Below, piece by piece: positions 1 to 10,703 of a DNA stretch of 64,000 nucleotides. The stretch lies in NCBI GenBank assembly GCA_030035585.1, contig CM057464.1, positions 31,451,465 through 31,515,464 on the forward strand, in the 5' to 3' direction. Position numbers and translations under genes: made by a program. How positions within the stretch are numbered: the stretch's first letter is position 1; each line of letters opens with the position of its first letter. This stretch comes from Dugong dugon. Its lineage: Eukaryota > Chordata > Mammalia > Sirenia > Dugongidae. Under the pieces are notes generated by a model. That model was given only the letters and a program-made list of their open reading frames with translations, ran no database searches and was not told the DNA's origin.

Positions 1-230
1 CAAAAATTAGCCAATGAAAACTTTATGGATCACAATAAAACATAGTCTGATACAGTGCTGGAAAACAAGCCCCCTGGGTTGGAAGGCACTCAAAATACAC
101 AGCAGCTGAACAATGAACTTGAGCATAGCAATGATTGTAAAGATGGCACAGGACTAACATTTCTTTCTGTTGTAGATGGGGTCACCATGAGTCTCAACTC
201 AGATCCAACTCAAAGGCAACTAACAACAGT
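1..230 (+). mobile_element. RTE-derived element, 3' part
   Basis: The stretch ends in a tail reading 'ggcaactaacaaca', preceded by 'ggggtcaccatgagtc'. The same tail, in reverse complement, closes the RTE copies at 6078 and 28388. The upstream part ('cagctgaacaatgaactt') looks like the non-coding part of an RTE or of a short RTE derivative. The 70-codon reading frame at 55-267 lies inside it and is not a gene. The element is cut by the window start. Family assignment is from memory and tentative. Confidence 0.55.
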
Positions 231-800
231 AAGTTTTTCTGGGTCATATCTAAGCCCACCAGAATAAAGAGAATCACTTGCCTTCCACTGTCCAACAGCA
301 ACAGAGAAGTGCTGAAACTCTAAAAAGATGGGAAATGTACAAAAATGGGAAAGACTATGCCTTCCTTCCTTATGTTCTTTAAACAAAATACCCAGACAGG
401 ATTTGCTAAGCAAATTCAGATTCTCTAAAATTGTAAACAAAGTAATTACATAGCTCTTTAATTTATTAAATTTAACTTTGTATTTATTCACTCAAAAGTG
501 CTAGTGGTAGTATTGATAGACAGGGCTGGCTGACTGACAAGCTACACTGAAAAGAAACTATAAGAGCAGTGTTTTGCTATTTTCAATCTTTCTGTTAACT
601 ACAATGTAATCGTAATTTCTAAGGCAAATGAACCAAAGATCTAGGCCATTAACTTTTAATTCAGAGGAAAGATTCAAAGAAAGGCCTATAAATAACTCCT
701 AATATTATTTTTCTAAAATGTCAAAAGTGGACAGAATTAATAACAAAACTATGGGTAGAAAATTAGTCCTTTATAACTATTAACATCAACACACATTAAT
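231..800. other. Unassigned AT-rich DNA
   Basis: No recognisable gene, repeat or RNA. The short reading frame on the minus strand at 210-491 has no familiar protein features. Confidence 0.5.
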
Positions 801-802
801 TC

Positions 803-1090
803 TATTCAACAAACATTTATTGAGCACTAACTAATGTGCTCAATCAAAATAATATGAATAATGTCATTTTTGTTTTCAAGCTGCTTACAATATAGTTAAA
901 AAAAAAAAAAACCATTGCCATCTAGTTGATTCTGACTCATAGCCACCCCATAGGACAAAGTAGAACTACCCCATAGGGTTTCCAAGGAGCACCTGGTGGA
1001 TTCAAACTGCCGACCTTTTGTTTAGCAACTGAACTCTTAACCACTACACCTCCAGGGTTTCCAACAATATAGTTGGGGGAAGTATATGCA
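803..1090 (-). repeat. L2-like LINE 3' end, split by an AfroSINE
   Basis: The left part reads 'aacaaacatttattgagcac', the reverse complement of the usual L2 3' terminus, and continues to 'caagctgcttacaatatag'. The sequence resumes after the AfroSINE at 1064. L2 is an ancient mammalian LINE, so the SINE is the younger insertion. Confidence 0.6.
898..1063 (-). mobile_element. AfroSINE (minus)
   Basis: tRNA-derived SINE in reverse complement: A-tail at the left as an A-run, then 'ttgattctgactcatag', 'tagggtttccaaggagc' and the pol III box region 'ttaaccactacacctccagg' at the right. Direct repeats 'caatatagtt' flank it (left near 887-896, right near 1066-1075), a good target-site duplication inside the L2. 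Confidence 0.85.
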
Positions 1091-1449
1091 TATGTAATTC
1101 AAAAAACAAAATATAAATAGCAGCCATTAATATAGCTTTTTTACTTATAGTTCACCAGTGGTAAAATCTGGGGAATAGTTGTATGTTTCTATCATCTTCA
1201 TAGAGGTCTACAAAGTGAATAATTAAACTTAGCCCACTGAAAAATATTTAATAATCAAAATATTAGGAATCAAGGTAAGGCCCTTTAGTTATATTTACAA
1301 TCATGAGATCCAAGAAGGCCCCAAACCTGCAATGGTTCCAACTTTCCCACCTTTCAAGACTTCAGAAGGAGCTATAGGCAAAAGAGAGAATGACAAATAA
1401 GAAGTTCAATACCACCTTATTATAATTATTCAACTGTCCATACCAATCC
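1091..1449. other. Unassigned intergenic DNA
   Basis: No gene-like or repeat-like signal recognised. Confidence 0.4.
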
Positions 1450-1660
1450 AAAACCAAACCCACCAAAACCAAACCCATCAATTCTGAGTCAGAGTGACCT
1501 TATAGGACAGAGTAGAATTGCCCCATGGAGTTTCCAGGGCTATAATCCTTACAGAAGCAGACTGCCACATTTTTCTCCCACTGAGCAGCTAGTGGGTTTG
1601 AACTGCCGACCTTTCGGTTAGCAGTTGAGCGCTTTAACCACTGTACCACCAGGGCCCTCA
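1450..1660 (-). mobile_element. AfroSINE, long variant (minus)
   Basis: Begins with a degenerate 'aaaccaaaccca' tail and contains 'agagtagaattgcccc', the extra middle segment 'cttacagaagcagactgcca', and ends with the tRNA-like 'ttaaccactgtaccaccagg'. The middle segment distinguishes this long form from copies such as the one at 898. Confidence 0.85.
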
Positions 1661-2717
1661 ACTGTTCATAGCCCCCAGCTAAACCCTATAAGAAATCTGG
1701 ATTGGAGTATTTGCCTTCAAGGGAAGGAAAGGCCCTTCTTTTGCCTTACGTTTAAGTTCTCATCTCCAGCAAGCTGCTGAGCCCAAATTAATGAGAAGAA
1801 ACCTGATGGTGTGAGAAGAGATCAAGATGGCTTACAATCCTCTGAAGAATCAGACCAGGCTCTGCTGGGTTTTTTTACAATGTAGATAAAAGACAGAGAG
1901 AGTACCAGCAAGTATGGTGACTTATCACATGGATGCAAGAAGCAAAAATGATAGGGCAACAATCATGTACATCAGTGTTTATTACCCACTGCAAAAATGA
2001 GCCTGTTTTGTGTTTTGGCATCTCACCAAAGTAGCAATTCTTGAGCGTGGTCGGGGGAAGCTGAAGAAACACGAGGAGAGGGTGGTAGGGAAGAGAACTT
2101 CCCTCAAATTCAAATTCTACTATCACCTGTGCTTTGGAAAGTGTTTCTGAGACCAATTTCAATTTTATTTGCATCATGATAGAGCGGTATTGTAAAACTA
2201 GCTCAGAGAAAGATCCAGATATTTTGAGCTCGATTAAAATAGCAGCTGTTCTTTGGGAGGGTGAAGGGGATACAGAGAAGTGAGGAGAGCTAGTAAAGGG
2301 AGTGTTTTCCCCTTCCATGGATATATTACCAAAGTAATACCAAGTTAAATATTTGTTTTTATCTTTTAGCAATTTTAGAAAACTACTTATTAGTACTAAA
2401 AATAGTTAATAGATCATTTTAGGATAAATCAATAAGGCTATCCAAAATCTGATTGATAGTTTGTCAATACATTTTTTGAAAGCTTGGTAATAAAAAAAAT
2501 ATTAATATAATATGTAAACCTTGACCAGGTGGTAACTCAGATCATTGCTTTTCAAAGCCATCTTACCAAATTTTTACACTTTACATGACTTATAAACAAT
2601 TTATCATTAGTTCCTTTTGCTTTGTTTCTTTCCAGAATCATTTCTACAGTTCCTTTTGAACAGTCTTATATAGTACTTCTACTTTTGTAGACCTGTTGTA
2701 GCCTATGGACCATAATA
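1661..2717. other. Unassigned DNA with a 165-codon antisense reading frame
   Basis: The longest reading frame outside L1 elements in this part of the window is on the minus strand, 1875-2372. Its protein (starting MLKDKNKYLTWYYF) shows no domain, signal peptide or repeat that I recognise, and no promoter, splice or codon-use argument supports it. I treat it as a chance frame. Confidence 0.4.
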
Positions 2718-2722
2718 TAGCT

Positions 2723-3188
2723 TGTCTTAGTAATCTAGTGCTGCTATAACAAGTAGATAGCTTCAACAAAGAGAAATTTATTCTCACAGTCTAGTAGGCG
2801 TCAGCTCTAGGGGAAGGCTTTCTCTGTCAGCTCTGGAAATAGGTCCTTTTCATAAATCTTCCCTTGGTCTGGGAGCATCTCAGTACAGGAACCTCAGGTC
2901 CAAAGGATGTGCTCTGCTCCTGGCACTGCTATCTTGGTGGTATAAGGTCCCCATGTCTCTCTGCTTACTTTTCTCTTCTATAGCTCAAAAGAGATTGGCT
3001 TAAGACACTACCTAATCTTGTAGACCTCATCAATGTAACTACCACTAATCCATCTCATTATATCATAGTGATAGGATTTACAACATGTACGGAAATCACA
3101 TAAAATGGTGAACAATCATACAATACTGGGAATCAGGACCTAGCCAAGTTAACAAATATTTCTGGAGGACACAATTCAATCCATGACA
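2723..3188 (-). mobile_element. Solo LTR, MaLR/MLT1-like
   Basis: Starts TGTCTTAG and ends CCATGACA, i.e. TG...CA termini. The ends have the look of MaLR LTRs read backwards ('tgctgctataac...aaatttattctcaca' and 'ggacacaattcaatccatg'). A 5-bp direct repeat TAGCT flanks it (2718-2722 and 3189-3193), as expected for ERVL/MaLR integration. It holds a reverse-complement AATAAA near 2777. No internal retroviral genes are present. A sister copy lies at 58621. Confidence 0.8.
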
Positions 3189-3193
3189 TAGCT

Positions 3194-4620
3194 AATAACT
3201 GAAAATTATTTCAATAGCCGAACATTTTCATTTAGAAGATCAAACAAGTCCTTTTTGAATATTTAGCAAGAGTATGCCATTTTGCTTTGAAGAATTTGAA
3301 GTAGATATCTACTATCCTACCATCAGCCATCTCATCCTTGCTAATCACAATTTTGTGAGTTTAAAGCAATAATTGCTAGAATTTTCATTAACATGTAGTT
3401 CGCTGATTAAGGTAAAACTTACTTCAGTTCTGTCCAGACTATACCTCAATATAGTTAGACCTTGTATGTTGGCTAAGCGGAAAATATTGGAGGGAGAGCC
3501 ATCACTGTTCAATCAATCTGGTATAGTGGAATAGAAAAGAATGGTAACTGAGTCTGAAGAAAGGTGAGGAGAAGAAGCAAGTTTGCTGTCTGCCTTACAG
3601 TGTGTTAGAATGGTGTCATTCTTACCTCAGGAATTTTTCCCATAAAGGATATTATTATAAGGCCATTTAACTTTTTTTAAGTGCATTAAACTCCTACCAC
3701 CACACACACACACACATACACAGACACACACACACACACAAAACCTCCAGAGCCCCATCATGGCCAAATACTTCCAAGAAACAAATAGGGTGACTGAACA
3801 TACTTCTCTGTAGCTAGAGGGGCAGGGAGCGGGGTCCGATGGTGGCGGCACCATGTTCAGCTTCAACAAGGAGCCTCTTTCCATGTCCCAGGGCTTTGCT
3901 CCCTTGTCAATATTTTCAATAGCACATCCTTGAATGTTACTTATGGCTCAGTGAAGAAACAGATTGCTCTGCGTGGTATCTAATAGTTGTTAATATCCTA
4001 ATAACATTAACGTATGCAATATTGAGCTGAATTGTAAGACTGGCAAGAGCCTACATGTGTGGAGATATAATTACGGTGGGAGTTTAATGATAAATCACCA
4101 CATATTCTCTCTGCCTTAATAAACTGTCAGGTACTATCAAATAAAATAGAAGCAGTTAAGGTAACCAACAGAATCTTGGGCTGAGGGACAGGTGAGATAC
4201 AAGGCATAGAACCTGCTCACCCCCAGAATAGCTTTACACATATTGCTGGTGCTTAACAGCTGCTGAACTATCATCAGCAGGCGCTTCAGCCTCCTCATTC
4301 TTCCACCTAAACATGGCATTCTCATTTCTTGAAGGAAGGTATAGTATTTTCAGCCTTGATGAAGTACCTCAGACATTCAAACAGCTCATTAAACTCCACC
4401 TATTATTTCTGTGTTCTCCCCAGTATCTGTTTAAAGATGTTATTTAGAAAACAGTAACATTTTATTTAGTTTTATTCAAAGGCAGATAATGCCTTATATT
4501 CCAGGTTTCTAAGTTACGGTTACTATAACCAATGGACAAGGTTGCAGACGGTATGATGAATCTAGAACAGAGCATGGCTTAAGGGAGGAACTACACAGCT
4601 GAATGGAGAATATCATGAGA
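3194..4620. other. Unassigned DNA with one CA microsatellite
   Basis: Nothing gene-like is recognised apart from the CA repeat annotated separately. A short GC-richer patch near 3825-3880 ('gatggtggcggcaccatg') stands out by composition but shows no extended coding signal. Confidence 0.4.
3697..3741. repeat. (CA)n microsatellite
   Basis: About 45 bases of interrupted CA dinucleotides. It creates a meaningless Val-Cys run in a minus-strand frame. Confidence 0.95.
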
Positions 4621-4621
4621 T

Positions 4622-4832
4622 TTAGACAGTGACAGGCCTGAGTTCATATCCCAGCTCTGCAGTCTAATAGCTGGGTGACTTTGGACAAGCTGCTTAAACT
4701 TCTTTGATGTTCCATTTTCTGATTTGTAAAATAAAGATATTCATGAACAATACCTATTTCATAAGGTTGTTTTAAGGAACAAATTAAATAATGCATTATA
4801 TCTCTGGCTTAGCACAATTTCTACCACCTAAC
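4622..4832 (+). repeat. MIR SINE (plus)
   Basis: Classic MIR order: 'gacaggcctgagttcatatc', 'gctgggtgactttggacaag', 'tgtaaaataaagat', 'ttcataaggttgttttaagg', and a tail near 'ctggcttagcac'. The family is ancient and shared by all mammals. Confidence 0.85.
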
Positions 4833-5013
4833 ATGCACTCAATACTTGTTGCTATTATTACTATTACTTATTATTATATCTTCAACTCTCACATGTATGT
4901 CTATGCTCCCACCCTACATCCTCAACATATTTGCTAGAACTTGTTCTCTGCAGCAAGACGAAATGATAGAAATCATACAGCTTTTGGAAGACAGAATCAC
5001 TGCAATCCTACAC

Positions 5014-5156
5014 TCTAACTCGGTTATGGGGGAGAAAGATGTGGCAGTCTACTTTCATAAAGATTTATAGCCTTGGAAACCCTATAGGGCAGTTCTACTC
5101 TGTCCTATAGGGTTGCCATGAGTTAGAATCGACTCGATGGCAATGAGTTTGGGTAT
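5014..5156 (+). mobile_element. AfroSINE, 5'-truncated (plus)
   Basis: Contains the 3' half only: 'gagaaagatgtggcagtcta', 'ccttggaaaccctataggg', 'cagttctactctgtcc', 'gaatcgactcgatggcaat'. The tRNA-like head is missing. Confidence 0.8.
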
Positions 5157-5204
5157 GGGAACCCCGTTATTGAACACATGAGTGAACTCGGTTGATCTGC
5201 ATTC

Positions 5205-5310
5205 ATGTATTTAATCATGAATTGGTCAAATATAAACTAAGCACCAGGCTCTAAAATAGGCATTCTAGATCTAAGCAAGAATAGAACAGAATTCCATTCA
5301 CCAGGGACTC
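5205..5310 (-). repeat. Possible L2 fragment
   Basis: 'ataaactaagcaccaggctc' followed by 'aagcaagaatagaacagaa' resembles the reverse complement of the L2 3' end, strongly decayed. The DNA from 5310 to 5520 is unassigned. Confidence 0.35.
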
Positions 5311-5521
5311 AAAGTCTTTATAGAGAACCAGGCAGGCACAGTCAAGTGAAAAGTGCACCAGCAGAGGCAAGTTTCTATTGCTACTGAAACACAAGAGGAG
5401 GAAGAGCTTGTCTCTGGCTGACGCAGTCCAACCAGATGTTCCAGAGAAATGACACTTGACTTGTTGTTAAGGGCTGTATAGGAAAGAGACTGTAAGGAGA
5501 AAATCAGGGAAGAATACAAAT

Positions 5522-6077
5522 AAATAAATAGAATGTGCAGACATCATTAGTCATTAAGGAAATGTATATTAAAACCCCAATCCGATACCACTACAAATCT
5601 ATTGGAATGCAAAAAATAAAAGTTTAAAAATTGAAAAAGAAAACAAACTATAATTCCAAGTACTGGCACAGGTGTGAAGCATCTGGAATTCTCATACATT
5701 GCTGGTGGGGATGCAAAATGGTATAGGTATTTTGAAAAACAGTTTTCCAGTTTCTCATAAAGTTAGACATCTACTTAGCAAATGACTCAGTCCCACTGCT
5801 AGATATTTACTCCAGTGAAGTGAAAAGCTATGTTCATCTAAAAACCTTTACGTAAAATTTTATAGAAGCTTTATTCATAATCTCCCCAAACTGGAAATAA
5901 TATAAATGTTCCTCAATGGGTGAATGGATGACTGTGGTACCTCCTTACAATGGAATACTATTTAGCAATAAAAAGGAATACATATTAACGTAGATGAATC
6001 TGAAATGCATTATGCTAAGTGAAAGAAACCAAACTCAATACACTAATAATGCATGATTCCATTTATTTGACATATTG
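5522..6077 (+). mobile_element. Old L1 relic, ORF2 C-terminal part and 3' end (left piece)
   Basis: Reads like the end of an old mammalian L1M ORF2: 'cattgctggtggggatgcaa', 'cagtcccactgctagatat', 'caatgggtgaatggatgac', 'ggaatactatttagcaataa'. No open frame is left. It is interrupted at 6078 by an RTE and continues at about 6457. Confidence 0.75.
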
Positions 6078-6456
6078 CTGTTGTTGTTAGTTGCTGTACT
6101 GTCAAGTTGGCTTCTAATCATGTGATCTTATGTATAACAGAACAAATGTTGCCTGGTTCTGAACCATCTTCATGATAATTGATACATTTGAGTCCATTGT
6201 TGCAGTTATTTTATCAATCCATCTCATTGAGCATTTCCCTTGTTTTTGTTGGCCCTCTAACTTATCAAACATGACATCCTTTTCTAGCGATTGGTCTTCC
6301 CTGATGACATGTTCAATGTAAGCAAGTCTAAGTCTTGTCATCCTCTCTTCTAAGGAGAATTCTGGTTGTATTTCTTGGAAGACTGATTTATTTATTCTTC
6401 TAGTAGTCCATGGTATAGTCAATATTCTTGACTATCACCTCACCATGCATTCAAAC
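6078..6456 (-). mobile_element. RTE LINE, 3' part (minus)
   Basis: Starts with the gttgttgtt tail and runs through sequence corresponding to the RTE ORF end ('ccatctcattgagcattt', 'aaacatgacatcctt', 'ctaaggagaattctgg', 'agtccatggtatagtcaata'). The minus-strand frame at 6114-6422 keeps some C-terminal reverse-transcriptase-ORF residues (EHVIREDQSLEKDVMFDKLEGQ) but no catalytic motif. The homologous region reappears at 29219-29480. It is inserted into an older L1. Confidence 0.75.
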
Positions 6457-6706
6457 TGTGGTATTGGAAATATGGCATACTGAAAAGGCAAAATCATAGA
6501 GAGAGAAATCAGCAGTTTTCATGGGATAGGAGGAGAGGTTGACTTTAAATGGGTACAAAGGAAATTTGGGGGGTAACATCAAGTTCTAAATCTAGACTGT
6601 GGTGATGATTATCAGACAACATATGTTTGTCAAAACTCATAAAACAGTTTTCTAAAAAAGGATGAATTTTATCGTATATAAATTAACCCTTAATTTAAAA
6701 AAAAGA
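6457..6706 (+). mobile_element. Old L1 relic, 3' UTR (right piece)
   Basis: 'gcatactgaaaaggcaaaatc', 'gagagagaaatcagcagtt', 'gttttctaaaaaagga' and a terminal A-rich stretch continue the L1 3' end interrupted at 6078. Confidence 0.65.
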
Positions 6707-6799
6707 CAAAAACAGACTATGTACAAAGATCCAGAGATATAGTATAGGATAGCAAATTCAGGTGTTGCAGGCATAACTAGAGCATAGAGGGTTTCAAAT

Positions 6800-6862
6800 A
6801 ACTACTACTACCTGGCACATATATAGAAATTCAATTAATATTTGTAGCATAAATTAATGGAG
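6800..6862 (+). repeat. Possible L2 3' tail
   Basis: 'cctggcacatatatagaaatt' followed by 'caattaatatttgtagcata' resembles the L2 3' terminus in plus orientation. Short and decayed. Confidence 0.35.
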
Positions 6863-7613
6863 GGAAATTACTGTGCTATGAAACTGGAAATAGATAAGGG
6901 TCAACTCCCACAAAGTCATGAAATAATTAACAAAGTTGGCATTGCATGTATTTGCCTTGGTGATCTAATGGATATCTTCTGTCATTGTATTATTTAGAAA
7001 TCACTAACCAAGGGTAGGAAATGTATTAAGATGAAGGCAACAGGATAAGTGTATCTGGTCACCACTTAGACTAAAATCAAAATGGTTCCCCTGAAATTTT
7101 TATACACAATGGCAAAACCATAGACAGCAACCCTGGGGGTATGTGCTGGAAATCTTTTCTTAATTTTCACTTCTCTAGACACTTGAGAGACATATACTAA
7201 GGGGAAATACATATGATTATAGGAACATAGAATCACAAGGCTGAGAATGAGAGCTATACAATTCCAGTAGTTTTATGTAATCAGGCTACGTTAGTCAAGC
7301 TTTTGTTTTTTTTTAACCATTTTTCTTTATGTGTTTATCCATCCAGCCTATAATACTCAGGGTACTGTATTCAAAAAAGTTAAGGTAATAAAAATAATAT
7401 TTTCATGGGGTAAAATGTCATCTCAAACATGAGTTAGAACAAGAAGTCAACAAAATAATTCAGAAACACATGGCTATGATATAAATGTACAGAGCTACCC
7501 ATCCAGGTGCTGAGAAAAAGCTGGCGTTAACAGAATGAAGGTGAAGAGAGTTGTTCCTTTGGGGTGTATAGTAGGATTATCATCACATTTAGCATTTCTG
7601 AAGCAATAGATGT
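6863..7613. other. Unassigned AT-rich DNA
   Basis: No recognisable gene, RNA or repeat. Confidence 0.4.
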
Positions 7614-7628
7614 TTTAAGTGTTTTACT

Positions 7629-7832
7629 GTTGTTGTTAGATGCCATTGAGTCTATCCCAACTCATAGTGACCCCATGTGACAGAGTAGAACTGCCCCATA
7701 GCATTTTTATGGCTGTAATCTTTAAGGAGGCAGATTGTGAGGTGTTTCTCCCCCATGGAGCCCATGGGTGGGTTCGAGCCACAAACTTTTCATTTAGCAG
7801 CCAAGTGCTTAACTGTTACACAACCAGGGCTC
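7629..7832 (-). mobile_element. AfroSINE with gttgttgtt tail (minus)
   Basis: Begins 'gttgttgttagatgccattg', an RTE-like tail in reverse complement, then 'cagagtagaactgcccc', and ends at the tRNA-like head 'caaccagggctc'. The 15-bp direct repeats tttaagtgttttact (7614-7628) and tttaaatgttttact (7833-7847) flank it, a clear target-site duplication with one mismatch. Confidence 0.9.
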
Positions 7833-7847
7833 TTTAAATGTTTTACT

Positions 7848-8943
7848 AGTCATTATTATTTCTTCCCAGAATCCCTGTAATGTAAGTAAATATTAGTATC
7901 TAGAAAAAAAATGAATTTAAAAGCTTAAGATCCTGTAGAAAGTCTAAAGCTAAATAAGAACTTCAACCCTTTAGACCATTTCAGCATAGTGCCACTCTAA
8001 CTACTGTGAAATGATGGCCGTCGACAACTTGTACTTATATTTCTTTTAAGAAGGGGGACAACATGGATTTTTTTTAAATATGTATAACAGTATTTCTAGG
8101 TAAAGGACCAAATTGGATTAGAATGAAGGAACAGAGCCAGAAACAGTTAATTAGGTGTCATGGGAACAAAGGACAAGTAGAGAAAAGTTTAGAGAAGTTA
8201 CTCTGTGCTTCAACCAAGAATCAGCACATTGGGACTTTATCACAACTGAGTCTTTTGAGATTCATCCATCACTAGACAGTATTAAGCACACTGTCTTTAA
8301 AGGAAATCTTTGTTCTAATTCTCCCATGGCAGGAAAAAGCTTCTGGGTTCACTCAACCCTATCTTTATCCTTTACAAAGGAAAACTATAGAAAGAATGGT
8401 TTCACTCCCAGGGGCTTCACTAGCTCTTCTTATTTAACTAGCTCTGTCTAACCAGACAAGTGCTTAGACTTCCCCCATTCACCTGCTACAGCCCTCACAC
8501 GACAAAAAAGCCTTCTTAGATGCTTTTATTTTCTTTCCTTTGGGGTTCTTCAAAGTCTAGTTGTCCCAGAGAGGAATCCTTTGTAACTAGGTCACCAAAG
8601 TGATTGATAAAGGGGCTGGAATTTTCCCAAAGGAAGAGTGGTTATTGCTTGTTTTCCTCAGCCCCACAGCAGTGGGGAATACCTGACCCAGATTCAAATC
8701 ATCGAAGAAGACATCCAATCCAATATTAAAAAACAAAGAAAAGTAGATATTTTTCACATTAATCGTTATTGCTGAAGGCCTCTAACACTCATTATATATG
8801 AAGAATGCAGACAGGAAGCCCTTGCTTCAAAGCATGATTGAGTCCATGTCATTTTAGAAAAATGAGCATTTACTTAATTTTAAGGAGTTCCAGGGAAATA
8901 TATTCCCTCTCAAAATCCAATAACCCCTATCGACTTTTCAGAG
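7848..8943. other. Unassigned intergenic DNA
   Basis: Contains a 98-codon frame at 8155-8451 with no recognisable features. No repeat signature was identified. Confidence 0.4.
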
Positions 8944-8945
8944 TA

Positions 8946-9222
8946 CAGTAAGTCCCCAGGTTATGAACTTCCCATTTATGCATAACTCGTACTTGCCCTT
9001 TAATATTATGTAAATTTGCCCTCTCTTTGAAAGGACTGAACCAACCTCTACTCACAACAAATTCTTCATCACAATCACCTTCACTTAGTGCACGTGCAGC
9101 TTTTAAATCACTGAAAAGGCTTCGAGACTTTTCTTGCACTAAAGTAAAGTTAAATAAGAACTGTATGCAATCTGTTCTACACACTCAAGAATTGATCTCC
9201 TTCATAACCTGGGGACTGCCTG
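8946..9222 (-). mobile_element. Internally deleted Tigger-type (pogo) DNA transposon
   Basis: The ends are inverted repeats of about 22 bases: CAGTAAGTCCCCAGG... at the left and the complement of CAGGCAGTCCCCAGG... at the right. TA dinucleotides flank both ends (8944-8945 and 9223-9224), the target duplication of Tc1/mariner/pogo elements. The minus strand of the inside encodes (8927-9184) a fragment with DCDEEFVVSRGWFSPFKER and NLHNIK, typical of the CENP-B-type helix-turn-helix of Tigger transposases. The catalytic DDD domain is absent. At 277 bp it is a non-autonomous remnant. Confidence 0.85.
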
Positions 9223-9224
9223 TA

Positions 9225-9934
9225 CTCGATAGTGGGATTTTCTAATGTTTACCTTAAATCTAGTGTTCATGCTCTGGATTATAATTTCACATACATTGCA
9301 TAAATGCAGAAAATTTTCCCAAGGTAGTTATCACTAGGCTTGGAATTAAAGTATTCACTCTCTGTTCTAATGAGCTTACCACCCTCTCCTCAGGTGTAAT
9401 GGGTAGGATACTTGGTTGCAAGCAACAGAAACTGATCCTGGCTATTTTAAACAGAAAAGCGTTTACTGGAAAAATAATTAGGCTCACAGAATCTGCAGGA
9501 AGATAGAGAATCAGATTTATAAAATACACTGAAAATAATAGAACTGGAAAAGACAAAAAGCAAGATGCAAATAATCGCCTTTTAGCAGAAATTTTCAGCT
9601 GGGATGTCACCTCTGCTGTTGGACATTGACACTGCTGGACAGTGTACCCTCACTGGACACTGCTAGACCTATGAATGGATCTTAAATCTCTCTTTGAATC
9701 ACTTGTTCTAGATTAAAATTCCTAGACTAAAGCATCTCATTGGCCAAGCCTAGGTCACACGCTGGTGTCCAGAATGCTGACTCTTTACACAAACTCTTTC
9801 TACAAGTCAACCTACTACTGGAACACCTTCCTTTAAAATATTTTCTCAACAATAAAAAGCTAAAACTCCAAAGATGAACAAAACCCTTTCTTTCTTCAGC
9901 TAGGTGACACAAATTATTGTTGTTGATGTCATTA
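9225..9934. other. Unassigned intergenic DNA
   Basis: No confident gene or repeat. Short frames here have no recognisable domains. Confidence 0.4.
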
Positions 9935-10068
9935 TTGTTAGTTGTCATCAAGTCAATTCCAACTCATAGCAATCCCCTTATGTACAGAGTAGAACTGGCC
10001 CACAGGGTTTTCAAGGCTGTGACTTTTCAGAAGCAGATAGCCAGGCCTGTCTTCTGAAGTGCTTCTAA
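9935..10068 (-). mobile_element. AfroSINE, outer copy, left part (minus)
   Basis: 'ttgttagttgtcatcaagtc', 'tacagagtagaactggcc', 'cagaagcagatagccaggcc', 'tgtcttctgaagtgcttct'. The copy is interrupted here by a second AfroSINE and resumes at 10218. Confidence 0.85.
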
Positions 10069-10217
10069 ACCCAAAAAACACCCACTGCTGTCAATTCTGA
10101 CTCATAGCGACCCTATAGGACACGGTAGGCCTGACCCACACAGTTTCCAAGGTGGATTCGAACTGCTGATCTTTTAGTGAGCAGCCATAGCCCTTAACCA
10201 CTACACCACCAGGGTTT
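10069..10217 (-). mobile_element. AfroSINE nested in another AfroSINE (minus)
   Basis: Short-form AfroSINE from 'cactgctgtcaattctgac' to 'ttaaccactacaccaccagg'. The flanking host SINE sequence tctgaagtgcttct (left, near 10053) and tctgaagtgcctct (right, near 10217) is duplicated, so this copy inserted into an older AfroSINE in the same orientation. Confidence 0.85.
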
Positions 10218-10295
10218 CTGAAGTGCCTCTGTGTGGGTTCAAACTGCCAACCTTTCAGCTAGTAGTTGAACGTTTAACAGTTTACACCAGCACTT
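10218..10295 (-). mobile_element. AfroSINE, outer copy, right part (minus)
   Basis: Resumes at 'gtgtgggttcaaactgccaa', 'cctttcagctagtagttgaa' and decays at 'acagtttacaccagcac'. Completes the copy started at 9935. Confidence 0.75.
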
Positions 10296-10324
10296 TAAAT
10301 GCTTTGTTCAGGTTCGAACCCCTC

Positions 10325-10482
10325 CTGAGAGTTTGCATTTCTAACAAGTTCCAAGGCAATGCTAATGATGCTGGGGATAAGAATCACCTGGGGATCTTGC
10401 TAAAATGTAGATTCTGGTTCAGTATATCTGGGGTGGAAATGCAAATTCTCAGCAGGGGTTTGAACCAGAACAAACTGATTTG
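10325..10482 (+). repeat. Two MER5A-like hAT fragments
   Basis: The first part, 'tttgcatttctaacaagttcc' and 'gctaatgatgctgg', matches the end of MER5A. The second, 'aagaatcacctggggatctt' then 'tagattctggttcag' and 'tctggggtgg', matches the start of another. MER5A is a non-autonomous hAT-Charlie element. Confidence 0.7.
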
Positions 10483-10495
10483 AAGCTCTGGTTTA

Positions 10496-10703
10496 CACCA
10501 CCCAAGGTCCTTAAATGGTACAAATGGTTTGCCCTCGACTACTAACCTAAAGCTTGGCAGTTTGAATCCACCCAGCAGTGCCACGGAAGAAAGACCTGGC
10601 GATTTGTTTCTGTAAAGATTACAGCCAAGAAAACCCTACGGAGCAGTGCTACTCTGCAACACATGGGGTCACCGTGAGTCAAAACTGACTTGACAAGAAC
10701 ATG
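10496..10703 (+). mobile_element. AfroSINE variant (plus)
   Basis: tRNA-like head 'aaatggtacaaatggtttg...actactaacc', then 'ttgaatccacccagcagtgc', 'gaagaaagacctggcgattt' and the tail 'gagtcaaaactgacttgac'. The middle segment 'gtgccacggaagaaagacctgg' marks the variant also seen at 26372, 28188 and 47419. Confidence 0.8.

Noticed and set aside
1875..2372. 165-codon minus-strand reading frame
   Set aside because: No recognisable domain, no start context or splice logic, in non-repeat DNA where frames of this length occur by chance.
3627..3884. Frame with a Val-Cys repeat
   Set aside because: Translation of the CA microsatellite.
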